Assembly: GCA_018661465.1 (NCBI GenBank)
Contig: JABJIC010000035.1
Location: 1-64,000 of the forward strand
Length of the DNA: 64,000 bases
Source: Gammaproteobacteria bacterium
GTDB lineage: Bacteria > Pseudomonadota > Gammaproteobacteria > Pseudomonadales > Pseudohongiellaceae
Reading direction: 5' to 3'
Below the pieces are notes generated by a model that worked only from the letters and a program-made list of their open reading frames with translations, was not told the origin of the DNA and ran no database searches. The stretch's first letter is position 1. Each line of letters starts with the position of its first letter. A program made the position numbers and the translations under genes. Positions 38,275-46,119 of this stretch are shown piece after piece.

Positions 38275-39291
38275 TTATTGAGAAAGGCTCTCGTCAAGCC
38301 GAGCACCTGCCAACACGCCCGGCAAAGAGTAGTTGCCTTCATGACATGCGTACTCATAGAGTCGGTCGTCGGTAATTTTCATAGGTATTTCTGCTGACCA
38401 GTCTTGCTGAAATGTATCAGGGTCGCTGATGGTAAAGCTGTAGTTTATTCCTTCGTCGCTAACCCGTGTAAAACGTTCTGTAATTTGAAAATTTTCAGAT
38501 GAATTGCGAAAGCTCTGGCTGGGATTAAAGTTGCTGGTCTCTACTACCAGAGTATCTCCTTCCCAATGCCCAAGGGAATCTCCTAGCCAGCGGTGCTGCG
38601 CTGCAGGCAAGGGGTCATCGTCGATTCTGATAATTCGAGCATCATGTACCATTTCCACCAGAATCATTACATAACCTGGTGATTGTACGATCTGATAATG
38701 GTTGTTATAGAGAATAGGTAGCATCGGGGGTCCACCGCTGGAGCTAAAGGACAACAGGCATCTTTCGGCGAGAGGGCGTGATTCGGGTCCAGCAAACGGT
38801 CCCAGTTGTTCTCGTTGCTGTCGTGCAATGCGAATTCGTTCTTCTGCGGCCGGAGTATAGTCGGGGATGCGTCCATTTGCCGGATCAACGATCAGTGAGC
38901 TGCGGAATTCACCGTTAAATCTGGCTACCTGAGTGCCATCATCGAACCAGAAGTTGTTGTAGCTGTCCGCTAATTCAATTCTGCCCTTGCGCGGAGCCTC
39001 ACGGTCAGGGTCGCTTGGAGCGTCCTGTTCTGCAGAATAATCGGCAACCGTCTTCTCTAGCTCGAAAGCCTCTTCAGGAGTTAAAATCAATTTATCACCG
39101 AATTCTGCAGGGCGCGACAGTGGGGTGATAGTGTTACTCGTCCACATTCCCTGTAAATCAGGAGCGCCATCTACGGTTCTGGGTACCTGATAGTTGCTGT
39201 TCTGGGCAAGAGCAATTCCTGACACAGCCAAACCTGCCAGCATAAGAATTGCTCTGTGAACGATTGTTGGTGTGGGTCGAAATGAATTCAT
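38275..39291 (-). CDS. secreted protein of unknown function
   Basis: 338 residues with signal peptide (RAILMLAGLAVSGIALAQ). The start of the mature protein, YQVPRTVDGAPDLQGMWTSNTITPLSRP, belongs to a widespread uncharacterised family in which a 'DGxPDLQGxW' motif follows the signal peptide; I know of no assigned function. W, D and G-rich segments such as HWEGDTLVVETSNFN suggest a beta-rich fold. One Cys near residue 180 and one near the end. It lies 55 nt upstream of the sulfite oxidase-like gene on the same strand and may belong to its transcript. Confidence 0.75.
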   Translation of the reverse strand: MNSFRPTPTIVHRAILMLAGLAVSGIALAQNSNYQVPRTVDGAPDLQGMWTSNTITPLSRPAEFGDKLILTPEEAFELEKTVADYSAEQDAPSDPDREAPRKGRIELADSYNNFWFDDGTQVARFNGEFRSSLIVDPANGRIPDYTPAAEERIRIARQQREQLGPFAGPESRPLAERCLLSFSSSGGPPMLPILYNNHYQIVQSPGYVMILVEMVHDARIIRIDDDPLPAAQHRWLGDSLGHWEGDTLVVETSNFNPSQSFRNSSENFQITERFTRVSDEGINYSFTISDPDTFQQDWSAEIPMKITDDRLYEYACHEGNYSLPGVLAGARLDESLSQ

Positions 39292-39446
39292 GATTGATTC
39301 TCGCCTTAGTGTATCTCGATTATATGCTTCTGAATTATTAGCAGGGCACGAGTAACTGAGATTAACAAATCTTGGGAACTACTACCAAGATCTATCTTGT
39401 TGTCTGGGCTATTCGTCTCACTTATGGGAAAGTGGAAAGTGGCGAT

Positions 39447-40211
39447 CTAATTGAATGGTTTTTGTAGCTTGAGAAGGAATCGATCTGTGTTTCGATTAAG
39501 ACGTGGGTCGAAAATAGCTCGGCTGTGGTCATCGCCAGGAGAACGTAGCAATTCACTGGATTCCACTAAATAACCTGCTTGCTCAGCGAGGTCTATGGCT
39601 TGCTGAGTCTCCATTCGATGCATATCCCGATTATCCCGTCCTGCTATTCCGATGTGATCAGTAATGCCGAGTATCCCGCCTGGTTTTAGTAATACTCTGA
39701 TTTGAGTCAGCATCTCAAGAGCTCGCTGAGGATTCGGGTTGTAGTAGTCGTGGAGAGTTTGAGCGACTACAACCATGTCCAGTGAGTTTTCTGTTAGGCC
39801 AATCTCTCTTAGCGGGCGAATAATTTGCTGGACGTTACTCAGCTTTCCTTTCTCAATCTTGGCGTTAAGCACTTCACCCTGAGTAATATTCTGCCTGTCT
39901 TCTTCGAAACGAAGACCGCGAGGAGTGTTTTGTGCGTAGACAGTACCCTGGTCGCCCACAGCTTTTGACAAGATAAAGGTGTAATAACCACCGGCAGCAT
40001 ACAAATCGAGGACGGTCATTCCTTCTTCGAGGCCTAGAAAGTCCAATACCTCAACTGGTTTGCGAGCCTGGTCACGAGCAAAATCTGTGACCTCTCTGTC
40101 TGGGCCTGAAATGGCGCGAAGCAGGGCTTGTTTGTCGATTGCATAGCTAGAGCTAAGTATTAGACAGGTGACTGACAATAGTAACGTTGATAGGAGTGAT
40201 CTTTTTTTCAT
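39447..40211 (-). CDS. predicted exported SAM-dependent methyltransferase-like protein
   Basis: 254 residues. An N-terminal signal peptide-like segment (RSLLSTLLLSVTCLILSSSYA) precedes a class I methyltransferase fold: MTVLDLYAAGGYYTFILSKAVG (motif I), then VVVAQTLHDYY and LLKPGGILGITDH. An exported methyltransferase is odd because SAM is cytoplasmic; the family occurs in many proteobacteria as 'predicted methyltransferase' with unknown substrate. 155 nt separate it from the next gene downstream. Confidence 0.78.
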   Translation of the reverse strand: MKKRSLLSTLLLSVTCLILSSSYAIDKQALLRAISGPDREVTDFARDQARKPVEVLDFLGLEEGMTVLDLYAAGGYYTFILSKAVGDQGTVYAQNTPRGLRFEEDRQNITQGEVLNAKIEKGKLSNVQQIIRPLREIGLTENSLDMVVVAQTLHDYYNPNPQRALEMLTQIRVLLKPGGILGITDHIGIAGRDNRDMHRMETQQAIDLAEQAGYLVESSELLRSPGDDHSRAIFDPRLNRNTDRFLLKLQKPFN

Positions 40212-40272
40212 ATTCCTGCGCTCACAGCATGCTCTTCAGAAGTCTTCACAAATCCATAAGTTAACTGTTATA

Positions 40273-40707
40273 TCAGCCTAAGCCGATTCCGCGAGCCATT
40301 AGGGTTGCCAGAATTGGAATAGGAACCAGCAAGATTATCTCTAGTCGGAGTAAAGTAACAATAGCTTTAGGAACTTGTATGACTTCTTCTTCGGACTTTC
40401 TGTTTTTAAAAAAGAAAATCGTTGGATAGAGAGACAGTAAAAATACTACAAGAAAGAGCCCCAACTTGACGTGGAATACAGGGTTTGTCGAATAGAATTC
40501 TGCTGGTTTACCTACCCATAGCCAGAGGACTAGTCCGATAAACAGAACTGCAACAGCACTCAAACCTAGTATGCCATCAACTCTAGCCAGATTTTTTGCA
40601 TCCTCGCCTGATATCTCGGGCTTGATTGCCATATTCTGGATTAAAATGGCACCTGCCAGAATGAATATGGCGAGGAAATGAAGGATTCTAAATAGCTCGT
40701 AGCTCAT
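40273..40707 (-). CDS. DUF2214-like inner-membrane protein
   Basis: 144 residues with four hydrophobic segments (about 8-28, 46-66, 80-100, 118-140). RILHFLAIFILAGAI and VFHVKLGLFLVVFLLSLYPT fit the small DUF2214 membrane family, with histidines at membrane positions; function unknown. Assignment is by resemblance only. Confidence 0.65.
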   Translation of the reverse strand: MSYELFRILHFLAIFILAGAILIQNMAIKPEISGEDAKNLARVDGILGLSAVAVLFIGLVLWLWVGKPAEFYSTNPVFHVKLGLFLVVFLLSLYPTIFFFKNRKSEEEVIQVPKAIVTLLRLEIILLVPIPILATLMARGIGLG

Positions 40708-40765
40708 AGCAGCAATACTACTGGTTTTGTTTCTTTGTGACTCGCCTTAATGCCGTTCCGAGGGC

Positions 40766-41161
40766 TTATTGGGCTACCCAATTCGGTAAAAACTCGTGAC
40801 CAAGTACTTTTTTCTTGCGGTCATAGCTGACATCGCAGGCATTCAGCAGCCTTTGTAACTCGCCGCTATCATTAGCCTCTAGTGTTTCGCTTGCACCACC
40901 TAACAAGATGCCGCCAACGAAAAGCTGGGGAATGGTGGGGCTTCCAATTCGATCCAATAGTGCTTTTCGGATATTGGCGCCTTTATCATCCTGTTGGTAT
41001 TCCACCGAATCGAGATCTACCGACACATAGGGAATACTGAGGGATGTAAATAATTTACGAACTGCCCAGCAGAATTCACACCATTCGAGAGCGAATAACA
41101 CTACAGGGTTTTCCTCGTCCGCCAGAAATCTCTCAACAGCCTCAGTACCATCACTTGGCAC
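40766..41161 (-). CDS. glutaredoxin-like protein
   Basis: 131 residues. A thioredoxin fold with the redox motif CEFC in FALEWCEFCWAVRKLF, the cis-Pro segment SPTIPQLFVGG and GGASETLEA, typical of glutaredoxins. The C-terminal 25 residues are an extension. GTG start. It lies 23 nt after cysK on the same strand and is probably co-transcribed, fitting thiol metabolism. Confidence 0.85.
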   Translation of the reverse strand: MPSDGTEAVERFLADEENPVVLFALEWCEFCWAVRKLFTSLSIPYVSVDLDSVEYQQDDKGANIRKALLDRIGSPTIPQLFVGGILLGGASETLEANDSGELQRLLNACDVSYDRKKKVLGHEFLPNWVAQ

Positions 41162-41184
41162 ATCAGCTGGTTTTCCCGGCGTAA

Positions 41185-42273
41185 CTACTTTTTTTCTGAG
41201 TTATCTTCACCTGTTGTTGCTGGCGGTGCATCGAATTGGTAGTTAGGAGTAGAGGTCGAGATCTTCAGCTCTTCGTTATCCATCTCAGAATCAATATCTT
41301 CGAATAGAGGCGTGGTTAGATAACGTTCCCCCGTATCCGGCAACATACAAAGAATATTGCTTCCCGGCTCTGCTTTCTCGGCGATGCTTAGCGCGCCGGC
41401 AAATGTCGCTCCAGCAGTTATTCCTGTGAAAATACCCTCCTGCCGTGCCAGATCCTTTGAGCAGCGAAGCGCATCACCACCGGCAATAGGTAGCAATATA
41501 TCGATATGCTTGTGATCGACTGCCTGGTTGAGAAGTCCTGAAATAAAATCAGGAGTCCAGCCTTGCATAGGGTGGGGTCGGAAAGCGGGGTGGCTTTGTG
41601 TTACACCATTAACTTCATCCGGTTGAGCAGTACCACTACCCAATAGTTGGGAATTGTCTGGTTCACAGCAGACAATTTTTGTATCTGGGCGCTGGGCTTT
41701 AAGAACACGAGCCACGCCATTGAGAGTGCCGCCAGTTCCGTAACCGGATACCCAATAGTCCAGGCGTTCTCCATCAAAGTCTCTCAGAATTTCTACTGCA
41801 GTGGTTTTCTCATGCATGCGGGCATTGGCTTCGTTCTCAAACTGACGGGTAAGAAACCAGCCATGGGCATCAGCAAGCTCCTGCGCTTTGGATAACATTC
41901 CGCTTCCTTTCTGCGCGGCTGGCGTCAGCACAACCTTGGCTCCCAAGAATCGCATTAACTTACGTCGCTCAACGCTGAAGGATTCTGCCATAACGATGAC
42001 TAATGGGTATCCCTTCTGTGCACATACCATAGCCAAGCCAATGCCGGTATTACCCGAAGTAGCTTCAACTACGGTCTGTCCAGGCTTTAAATCGCCACTG
42101 GCCTCAGCGTCTTCGATAATTCCCAATGCCAGCCGGTCCTTCACTGAGCCCGCAGGGTTAAAAGCCTCCAGCTTCACATAGAGATTGACATGATCTGGAG
42201 CCAGCTTGGAGATGCGCACAACCGGGGTATTGCCGATGGTGCCTAGAATATTGTCGAATTTGTTCTTGTCCAT
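41185..42273 (-). CDS. cysK: cysteine synthase (O-acetylserine sulfhydrylase)
   Basis: 362 residues. The PLP lysine is Lys45 in NPAGSVKDR; EATSGNTGIGLAM, SGYGTGGTLNGV and LLPIAGGDALRCSKDLA follow, and LPDTGERYLTTPLFED closes the core. It makes cysteine from O-acetylserine and sulfide; some relatives use other acceptors. The C-terminus extends about 40 acidic and polar residues beyond the usual end. First of a cysK-glutaredoxin pair. Confidence 0.92.
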   Translation of the reverse strand: MDKNKFDNILGTIGNTPVVRISKLAPDHVNLYVKLEAFNPAGSVKDRLALGIIEDAEASGDLKPGQTVVEATSGNTGIGLAMVCAQKGYPLVIVMAESFSVERRKLMRFLGAKVVLTPAAQKGSGMLSKAQELADAHGWFLTRQFENEANARMHEKTTAVEILRDFDGERLDYWVSGYGTGGTLNGVARVLKAQRPDTKIVCCEPDNSQLLGSGTAQPDEVNGVTQSHPAFRPHPMQGWTPDFISGLLNQAVDHKHIDILLPIAGGDALRCSKDLARQEGIFTGITAGATFAGALSIAEKAEPGSNILCMLPDTGERYLTTPLFEDIDSEMDNEELKISTSTPNYQFDAPPATTGEDNSEKK

Positions 42274-42360
42274 GGTGAGAATCCTTGGGCTTTATTATGG
42301 TTGAGCATTGTAACCACAATTATATTGGGCTGCCAACGAGCTGCTTGAAAGGGTTTTTTT

Positions 42361-42411
42361 CCAGGAATAGAGCTTAACCAGGAATAGAGCTTAACCAGGA
42401 ATAGTGTTTAG
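42361..42411. repeat. three tandem 17-bp repeats over the end of the Na/Pi symporter gene
   Basis: CCAGGAATAGAGCTTAA occurs at 42361-42377 and 42378-42394, then a degenerate copy at 42395-42411 that contains the symporter stop codon. A short tandem duplication by slippage is the simplest reading. Confidence 0.85.
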
Positions 42412-44087
42412 GTCGCAGGCAGAGTAATTCCGTCGGCGAACTTCAGAATACTGCTTCGAGTGACTATAAGTTCTTGAATCGAGTTGAGCATGCTCTTGGC
42501 CGCATGATGAACTTCGTGATTCAAATTAAGCTGACTGGATATATCCGAGCTGTCTTCCGAATAATGATCACTACTCGCTTGAACCAGGTTGTTCATGGAT
42601 AGAAAATGTTTGTTATTTACATTTTGTAATTCGGCCAACTCTTCAATAACGAAGTCATCCGCGTGATCAGCCAGAAGAAGTTCCAATAATTTGTGATAGC
42701 AATTTTTGTGAAATTGCCGTTGCTGATGATAGAGCTCTATTACTCCTTCCATGCTGCTTCTTTTTAGCTCATCCAGATCTTTGCTGATGTCCTTGAGAGT
42801 TTTGTTGCTGTACACAATTGCTCTGGATATTTCATTGAATTTATCCAGTGCAAAGGCTTCTTCTTCAGATAGAGGTTGGGACTGGACTTTTCTGGAGTAT
42901 CTGAGCACGGCACCTTCTTCGAATTTGAGTTGTTCGTATGCCTTTTCGAAGTTTTTGTAGCTTAGCAATTGCAGTAATTCTTCGTTTGACTCCGTAATAA
43001 TTTTCATTTTTTCGGGGTGTAGGGAAAACAATCGTAGTGAATTACATATTGCCTGTAGTGCCATGAAAGTAGTATTTCTTTGGAGTGCTACGATGGCCGC
43101 GTCAGGAATGCTCGGAGGCACTTTTTCAATCGGGCTAACCGGAGACTGGTCAGACTTTGCGAAGATTTTTTCAATCCAGTTAGAAAAAGGTGTAAGGAAA
43201 GGAACAAATACTATTAGTCCCAAAAGATTCATGATGCTGTGGAATGCAACAAGTCCGTAGAGAGGGTCGCTGATGGAAAGCATCGCAAGAAGGGATCCGA
43301 GAAAAGGAAGTAATAATAGGAAGGCAGTGATATCCACGATGAAGTTGAATGAGCAATGGGCGAAAGCTAATTTCCTCTTTATGGTGTTACCGTAGATGCT
43401 TCCTAGAATAGTAGTACTGGTGGTGCCGAGGTCTGCGCCTATAACGAGGGCGGCCGCCTCTCCAAGGCCGATGATGCCAGTGTTTAACGCGGCCAGAGCC
43501 ATCATCATGACAGCGGAACTGGATTGAATCAGGAAAGTGATAATTACCCCGAGCAGAAGATAGACCGCCGGATGGTGACCCTGAAACAGGGAGACGTCCC
43601 ATCGCTCAGGGATAGCGTCCATGCTTGCCTTCATAATGCTTAGGCCAAAAAGCAGCAGACCAATACCCAGAAATACAATCGCGGTTGAATTAAGGCCTGA
43701 GTTTTTCCTCATCATTACTATGACGAGAGAAGAGATGCCGAGGATGGGTATGGAGAGGGCTTCCAGGTCAAGCTTGAAACCGATGGTGGCTACTATCCAG
43801 CCAGTCATGGTGGTACCTAGATTTGCGCCGAGTATAACGCCGATGGCATTTACCAGAGGCAGTAGCCCGGCGCTGGCGAATGCAAGGACGAGCAAGCTCA
43901 CCATGGAGCTGCTTTGTAGAAGAGCCGTACTAACGACGCCCAGAGTGATACTGCCGAATGAATGCTTGGTGCTGTTTCTCAACCAAAAGCGAAGGCGGGC
44001 ATCGCTAAGGCGTCGAATACCCTTTTCCAGCTGTGACATTCCGAACAGGAAGATACCCAGCCCGAAGATGAAATCTATCTGTGTCAA
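42408..44087 (-). CDS. Na/Pi cotransporter family protein with PhoU-like C-terminus
   Basis: 559 residues. The N-terminal two thirds is polytopic with the paired QSSS motifs, ALLQSSSMVSLL and FLIQSSSAVMMMALAAL, and GANLGTTMTGW and GADLGTTSTTI, as in NptA/PNaS transporters. The last 220 residues are helical and soluble, PhoU-like. It would move phosphate with sodium across the inner membrane. TTG start; no pst or pho genes are adjacent. Confidence 0.9.
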   Translation of the reverse strand: MTQIDFIFGLGIFLFGMSQLEKGIRRLSDARLRFWLRNSTKHSFGSITLGVVSTALLQSSSMVSLLVLAFASAGLLPLVNAIGVILGANLGTTMTGWIVATIGFKLDLEALSIPILGISSLVIVMMRKNSGLNSTAIVFLGIGLLLFGLSIMKASMDAIPERWDVSLFQGHHPAVYLLLGVIITFLIQSSSAVMMMALAALNTGIIGLGEAAALVIGADLGTTSTTILGSIYGNTIKRKLAFAHCSFNFIVDITAFLLLLPFLGSLLAMLSISDPLYGLVAFHSIMNLLGLIVFVPFLTPFSNWIEKIFAKSDQSPVSPIEKVPPSIPDAAIVALQRNTTFMALQAICNSLRLFSLHPEKMKIITESNEELLQLLSYKNFEKAYEQLKFEEGAVLRYSRKVQSQPLSEEEAFALDKFNEISRAIVYSNKTLKDISKDLDELKRSSMEGVIELYHQQRQFHKNCYHKLLELLLADHADDFVIEELAELQNVNNKHFLSMNNLVQASSDHYSEDSSDISSQLNLNHEVHHAAKSMLNSIQELIVTRSSILKFADGITLPAT

Positions 44088-44163
44088 AGCGCCTGACTCC
44101 CGGAAGATCTATGGCTCTAGAGTATGAATAATATCTTTTATGAACCCTTGATGCCGATCAATC

Positions 44164-44234
44164 TCCACTTTCAGTGGATTGTATAAGATGATTTTACACT
44201 GGGGTCGTTAAGCGTTTCACCGGTGTAACGTTAA
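44164..44234. promoter_or_regulatory. two palindromes in the divergent spacer
   Basis: TCCACT-TTC-AGTGGA (44164-44178) is a perfect hairpin. Centred on CACCGGTG (44218-44225), TTAAGCGTTT and TAACGTTAA form an imperfect larger palindrome (44208-44234). They lie between the Na/Pi symporter (minus) and the macro-domain gene (plus), where a shared regulator could act. Confidence 0.4.
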
Positions 44235-44258
44235 TTTAATAGCTTAAGGAGACTAGGA

Positions 44259-44744
44259 ATGATTCACGAAGTAGAGGGAGACATTTTATTAACTAAGGCG
44301 CAGGCTATAGCCCATGGAATAGCCGCTAATGATCCAATGAATCAAGGTTTGGCTTTGTCTCTGCATGAGCAATATCCTGCTATGCATAAGGATTTTCATC
44401 ACTGGTGCCACCAGAACCACCCTAAGCCCGGTGAAGCATGGGTCTGGGGCGGGGCGGAAGGTGCGCGAATCGTCAATTTACTTACTCAAGATGGTGGTTA
44501 TGGTGGGGGAAACCGGCCTGGAAAAGCCACCGAGTCTATAGTTAATCACTCCTTACGCGCACTCAAGAAGATAATCGCGAAAGAAAAATTTACTTCAGTA
44601 GCACTGCCTAAACTTGCCACGGGAGTTGGTGGACTCGAATGGAATCAGGTAAAACCTCTTATCAAATCTCAGCTTGGAGATCTTGATATTCCAATCTATG
44701 TGTACACTGTTTTTCACGCTGGCAAGCAAGCTGTAGAGCCATGA
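44259..44744 (+). CDS. stand-alone macro-domain protein (TARG1/DarG-like)
   Basis: 161 residues made up of one macro domain: VEGDILLTKAQAIAHGIAAND, the loop GGYGGGNRPGKAT, and the C-terminal VALPKLATGVGGLEWNQVKPLI, which most resembles the TARG1/DarG group. These bind ADP-ribose and remove ADP-ribose from macromolecules. DarG is normally paired with the toxin DarT, but no DarT-like gene adjoins, so here it is an orphan. AAGGAG ribosome site before the ATG. Confidence 0.88.
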   Translation: MIHEVEGDILLTKAQAIAHGIAANDPMNQGLALSLHEQYPAMHKDFHHWCHQNHPKPGEAWVWGGAEGARIVNLLTQDGGYGGGNRPGKATESIVNHSLRALKKIIAKEKFTSVALPKLATGVGGLEWNQVKPLIKSQLGDLDIPIYVYTVFHAGKQAVEP

Positions 44745-44750
44745 TGTCAT

Positions 44751-44783
44751 ATAAGTGCCCAATGGAAGCCGTTGGGCGCTTAT
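44751..44783 (+). terminator. hairpin after the macro-domain gene
   Basis: ATAAGTGCCCAA (44751-44762) pairs with TTGGGCGCTTAT (44772-44783), 12 bp with one G-U pair, 7 nt after the stop codon. No T-run follows, so it may stabilise the mRNA or be a weak terminator. Confidence 0.5.
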
Positions 44784-44837
44784 CAATTCACTTATGTTAC
44801 TGTTAAAATCCAGTGAATGTATTTTTTGGAGAAGCAA

Positions 44838-45173
44838 ATGAAACATCTCATCATCCTAGTATTTGCCCTATTACCAAGCCTTTGCCTTGCGCAGGATGGC
44901 GATGGTGCGGCTCAAACGGGACACGGTGCTCAGGGCGGCGGTCATGGTGCGGCGGGTAACATGGAATGCAAGATGGGCGACTCTGACAATAAAGAACATG
45001 GCGCCATGGAATGTAAGATGGGCGATAGTATGGCTCACGGAGCAGAGCATGGTGCAGGCCATGACTCTGGTGGTACTGAGGCTCATGGAAGTACTCAGGC
45101 AGATCATGCTGATCATGAGGCTCATCACGGTGCTGAAAATGCCCACGGTGCCGGCCAGGCAAACCCTCACTAA
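44838..45173 (+). CDS. small exported His/Gly/Met-rich putative metal-binding protein
   Basis: 111 residues. Signal peptide HLIILVFALLPSLCLAQ, then a low-complexity mature chain very rich in His, Gly, Ala, Asp and Glu. It contains two copies of MECKMGDS (Met, Cys and His ligand types) and many HGA, HGAG and HEAH units. No catalytic domain. It probably binds copper or another soft metal in the periplasm; inference from composition and the nearby multicopper oxidase. ATG at 44838 with GGAG 6 nt upstream; an in-frame ATG at 44817 would spoil the signal peptide. Confidence 0.8.
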   Translation: MKHLIILVFALLPSLCLAQDGDGAAQTGHGAQGGGHGAAGNMECKMGDSDNKEHGAMECKMGDSMAHGAEHGAGHDSGGTEAHGSTQADHADHEAHHGAENAHGAGQANPH

Positions 45174-45239
45174 CAAGCTGGCCTGTAAATAGGCTTGCTT
45201 GAATGAGTTGCTAGAAAAGGAAGATCGACAGGCTGTTAA

Positions 45240-45671
45240 ATGGAAGACTTCACTCCCTTCAGCGCTCTGATTGGCGGAGCGCTTATTGGCGTATCCGCCA
45301 CATTATTTCTCTGGGCTAATGGCAGAATTGCAGGAATCAGTGGCATTCTTGGCGGTCTCATTTTTGCGCCAAAATCCGAATTCACCTGGCGACTGCTATT
45401 TTTGCTTGGACTATTGTCTGCCATGGTCACCTATATGCTCCTATCTGGCGGCGCTCCGGATATTCAAATCCAATCGACTCCAGTAGTAACAATCCTCGCT
45501 GGCTTATTCGTTGGCTTTGGAACCAGAATGGGTAGCGGATGTACTAGCGGACATGGTATCTGCGGTATAGCTCGTTTCTCAAAACGGTCATTCAGTGCCA
45601 CCGCGGTATTTATGCTTACTGGATTCATAACCGTTTATGTAAGCCGACACCTCCTTGGACTAGGTTTATGA
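45240..45671 (+). CDS. YeeE/YedE-family membrane protein, first half
   Basis: 143 residues with four or five hydrophobic segments. GGALIGVSATLFLWANGRIAGISG and GFGTRMGSGCTSGHGICGIARFSKRSF, with the key cysteine, are the YeeE/YedE (TsuA/PmpA) sulfur-transport signature. It probably pairs with the next protein to move thiosulfate or another sulfur species across the inner membrane. The stop overlaps the next start by 4 nt. Confidence 0.9.
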   Translation: MEDFTPFSALIGGALIGVSATLFLWANGRIAGISGILGGLIFAPKSEFTWRLLFLLGLLSAMVTYMLLSGGAPDIQIQSTPVVTILAGLFVGFGTRMGSGCTSGHGICGIARFSKRSFSATAVFMLTGFITVYVSRHLLGLGL

Positions 45672-46102
45672 GTGAGAAAAACAATAAGCTTATTCCTTTA
45701 TTTTCCTTCGCCTCGGGCCTGTTGTTTGGTCTGGGACTGATTATTTCCGGAATGATAAATCCAGGCAAGGTGATTGGCTTTCTTGATCTGGCAGGGAACT
45801 GGGATCCAAGTCTTGCACTGGTGATGATTGGAGGTTTGGCCATTACAACACCGGCGTTCCGCCTCGTGCTGAAACGTGAGCAACCTTTATTCGAGTCGAA
45901 GTTTTTCCTGCCTGGCAAGCTGGATATCGACAAAAATTTATTGAGTGGGGCGGCTTTGTTTGGAATTGGCTGGGGGCTTGCCGGACTTTGTCCCGGACCT
46001 GCCTTAACAGGGCTTGCAAGCCTGAATCCCACCGTACTGCTTTTTGTAGCAGCAATGATTGGCGGCATGATTCTGCATTATATAACTCTTGAAAGAAGCT
46101 GA
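45668..46102 (+). CDS. YeeE/YedE-family membrane protein, second half (DUF6691/PmpB-like)
   Basis: 144 residues with four hydrophobic segments. SFASGLLFGLGLIISGMINPGKVIGFLDL and IGWGLAGLCPGPALTGLA, with the matching cysteine, show it is the second half of a split YeeE/YedE transporter. The ATGA overlap with the first gene indicates coupled translation. Convergent with the multicopper oxidase, 17 nt apart. Confidence 0.9.
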   Translation: MSEKNNKLIPLFSFASGLLFGLGLIISGMINPGKVIGFLDLAGNWDPSLALVMIGGLAITTPAFRLVLKREQPLFESKFFLPGKLDIDKNLLSGAALFGIGWGLAGLCPGPALTGLASLNPTVLLFVAAMIGGMILHYITLERS

Positions 46103-46119
46103 AGCTTTGCCGTAGATTT

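Noticed and set aside
42361..42411. CRISPR-like repeats
   Set aside because: Tandem 17-bp copies without spacers and no cas genes nearby.
44259..44744. A DarT-DarG toxin-antitoxin pair
   Set aside because: Only the macro domain is present; neither neighbour resembles the DarT ADP-ribosyltransferase.
44851..45192. Several open frames antisense or out of frame to the His-rich gene
   Set aside because: They mirror its low-complexity codon repeats and have no independent signals.
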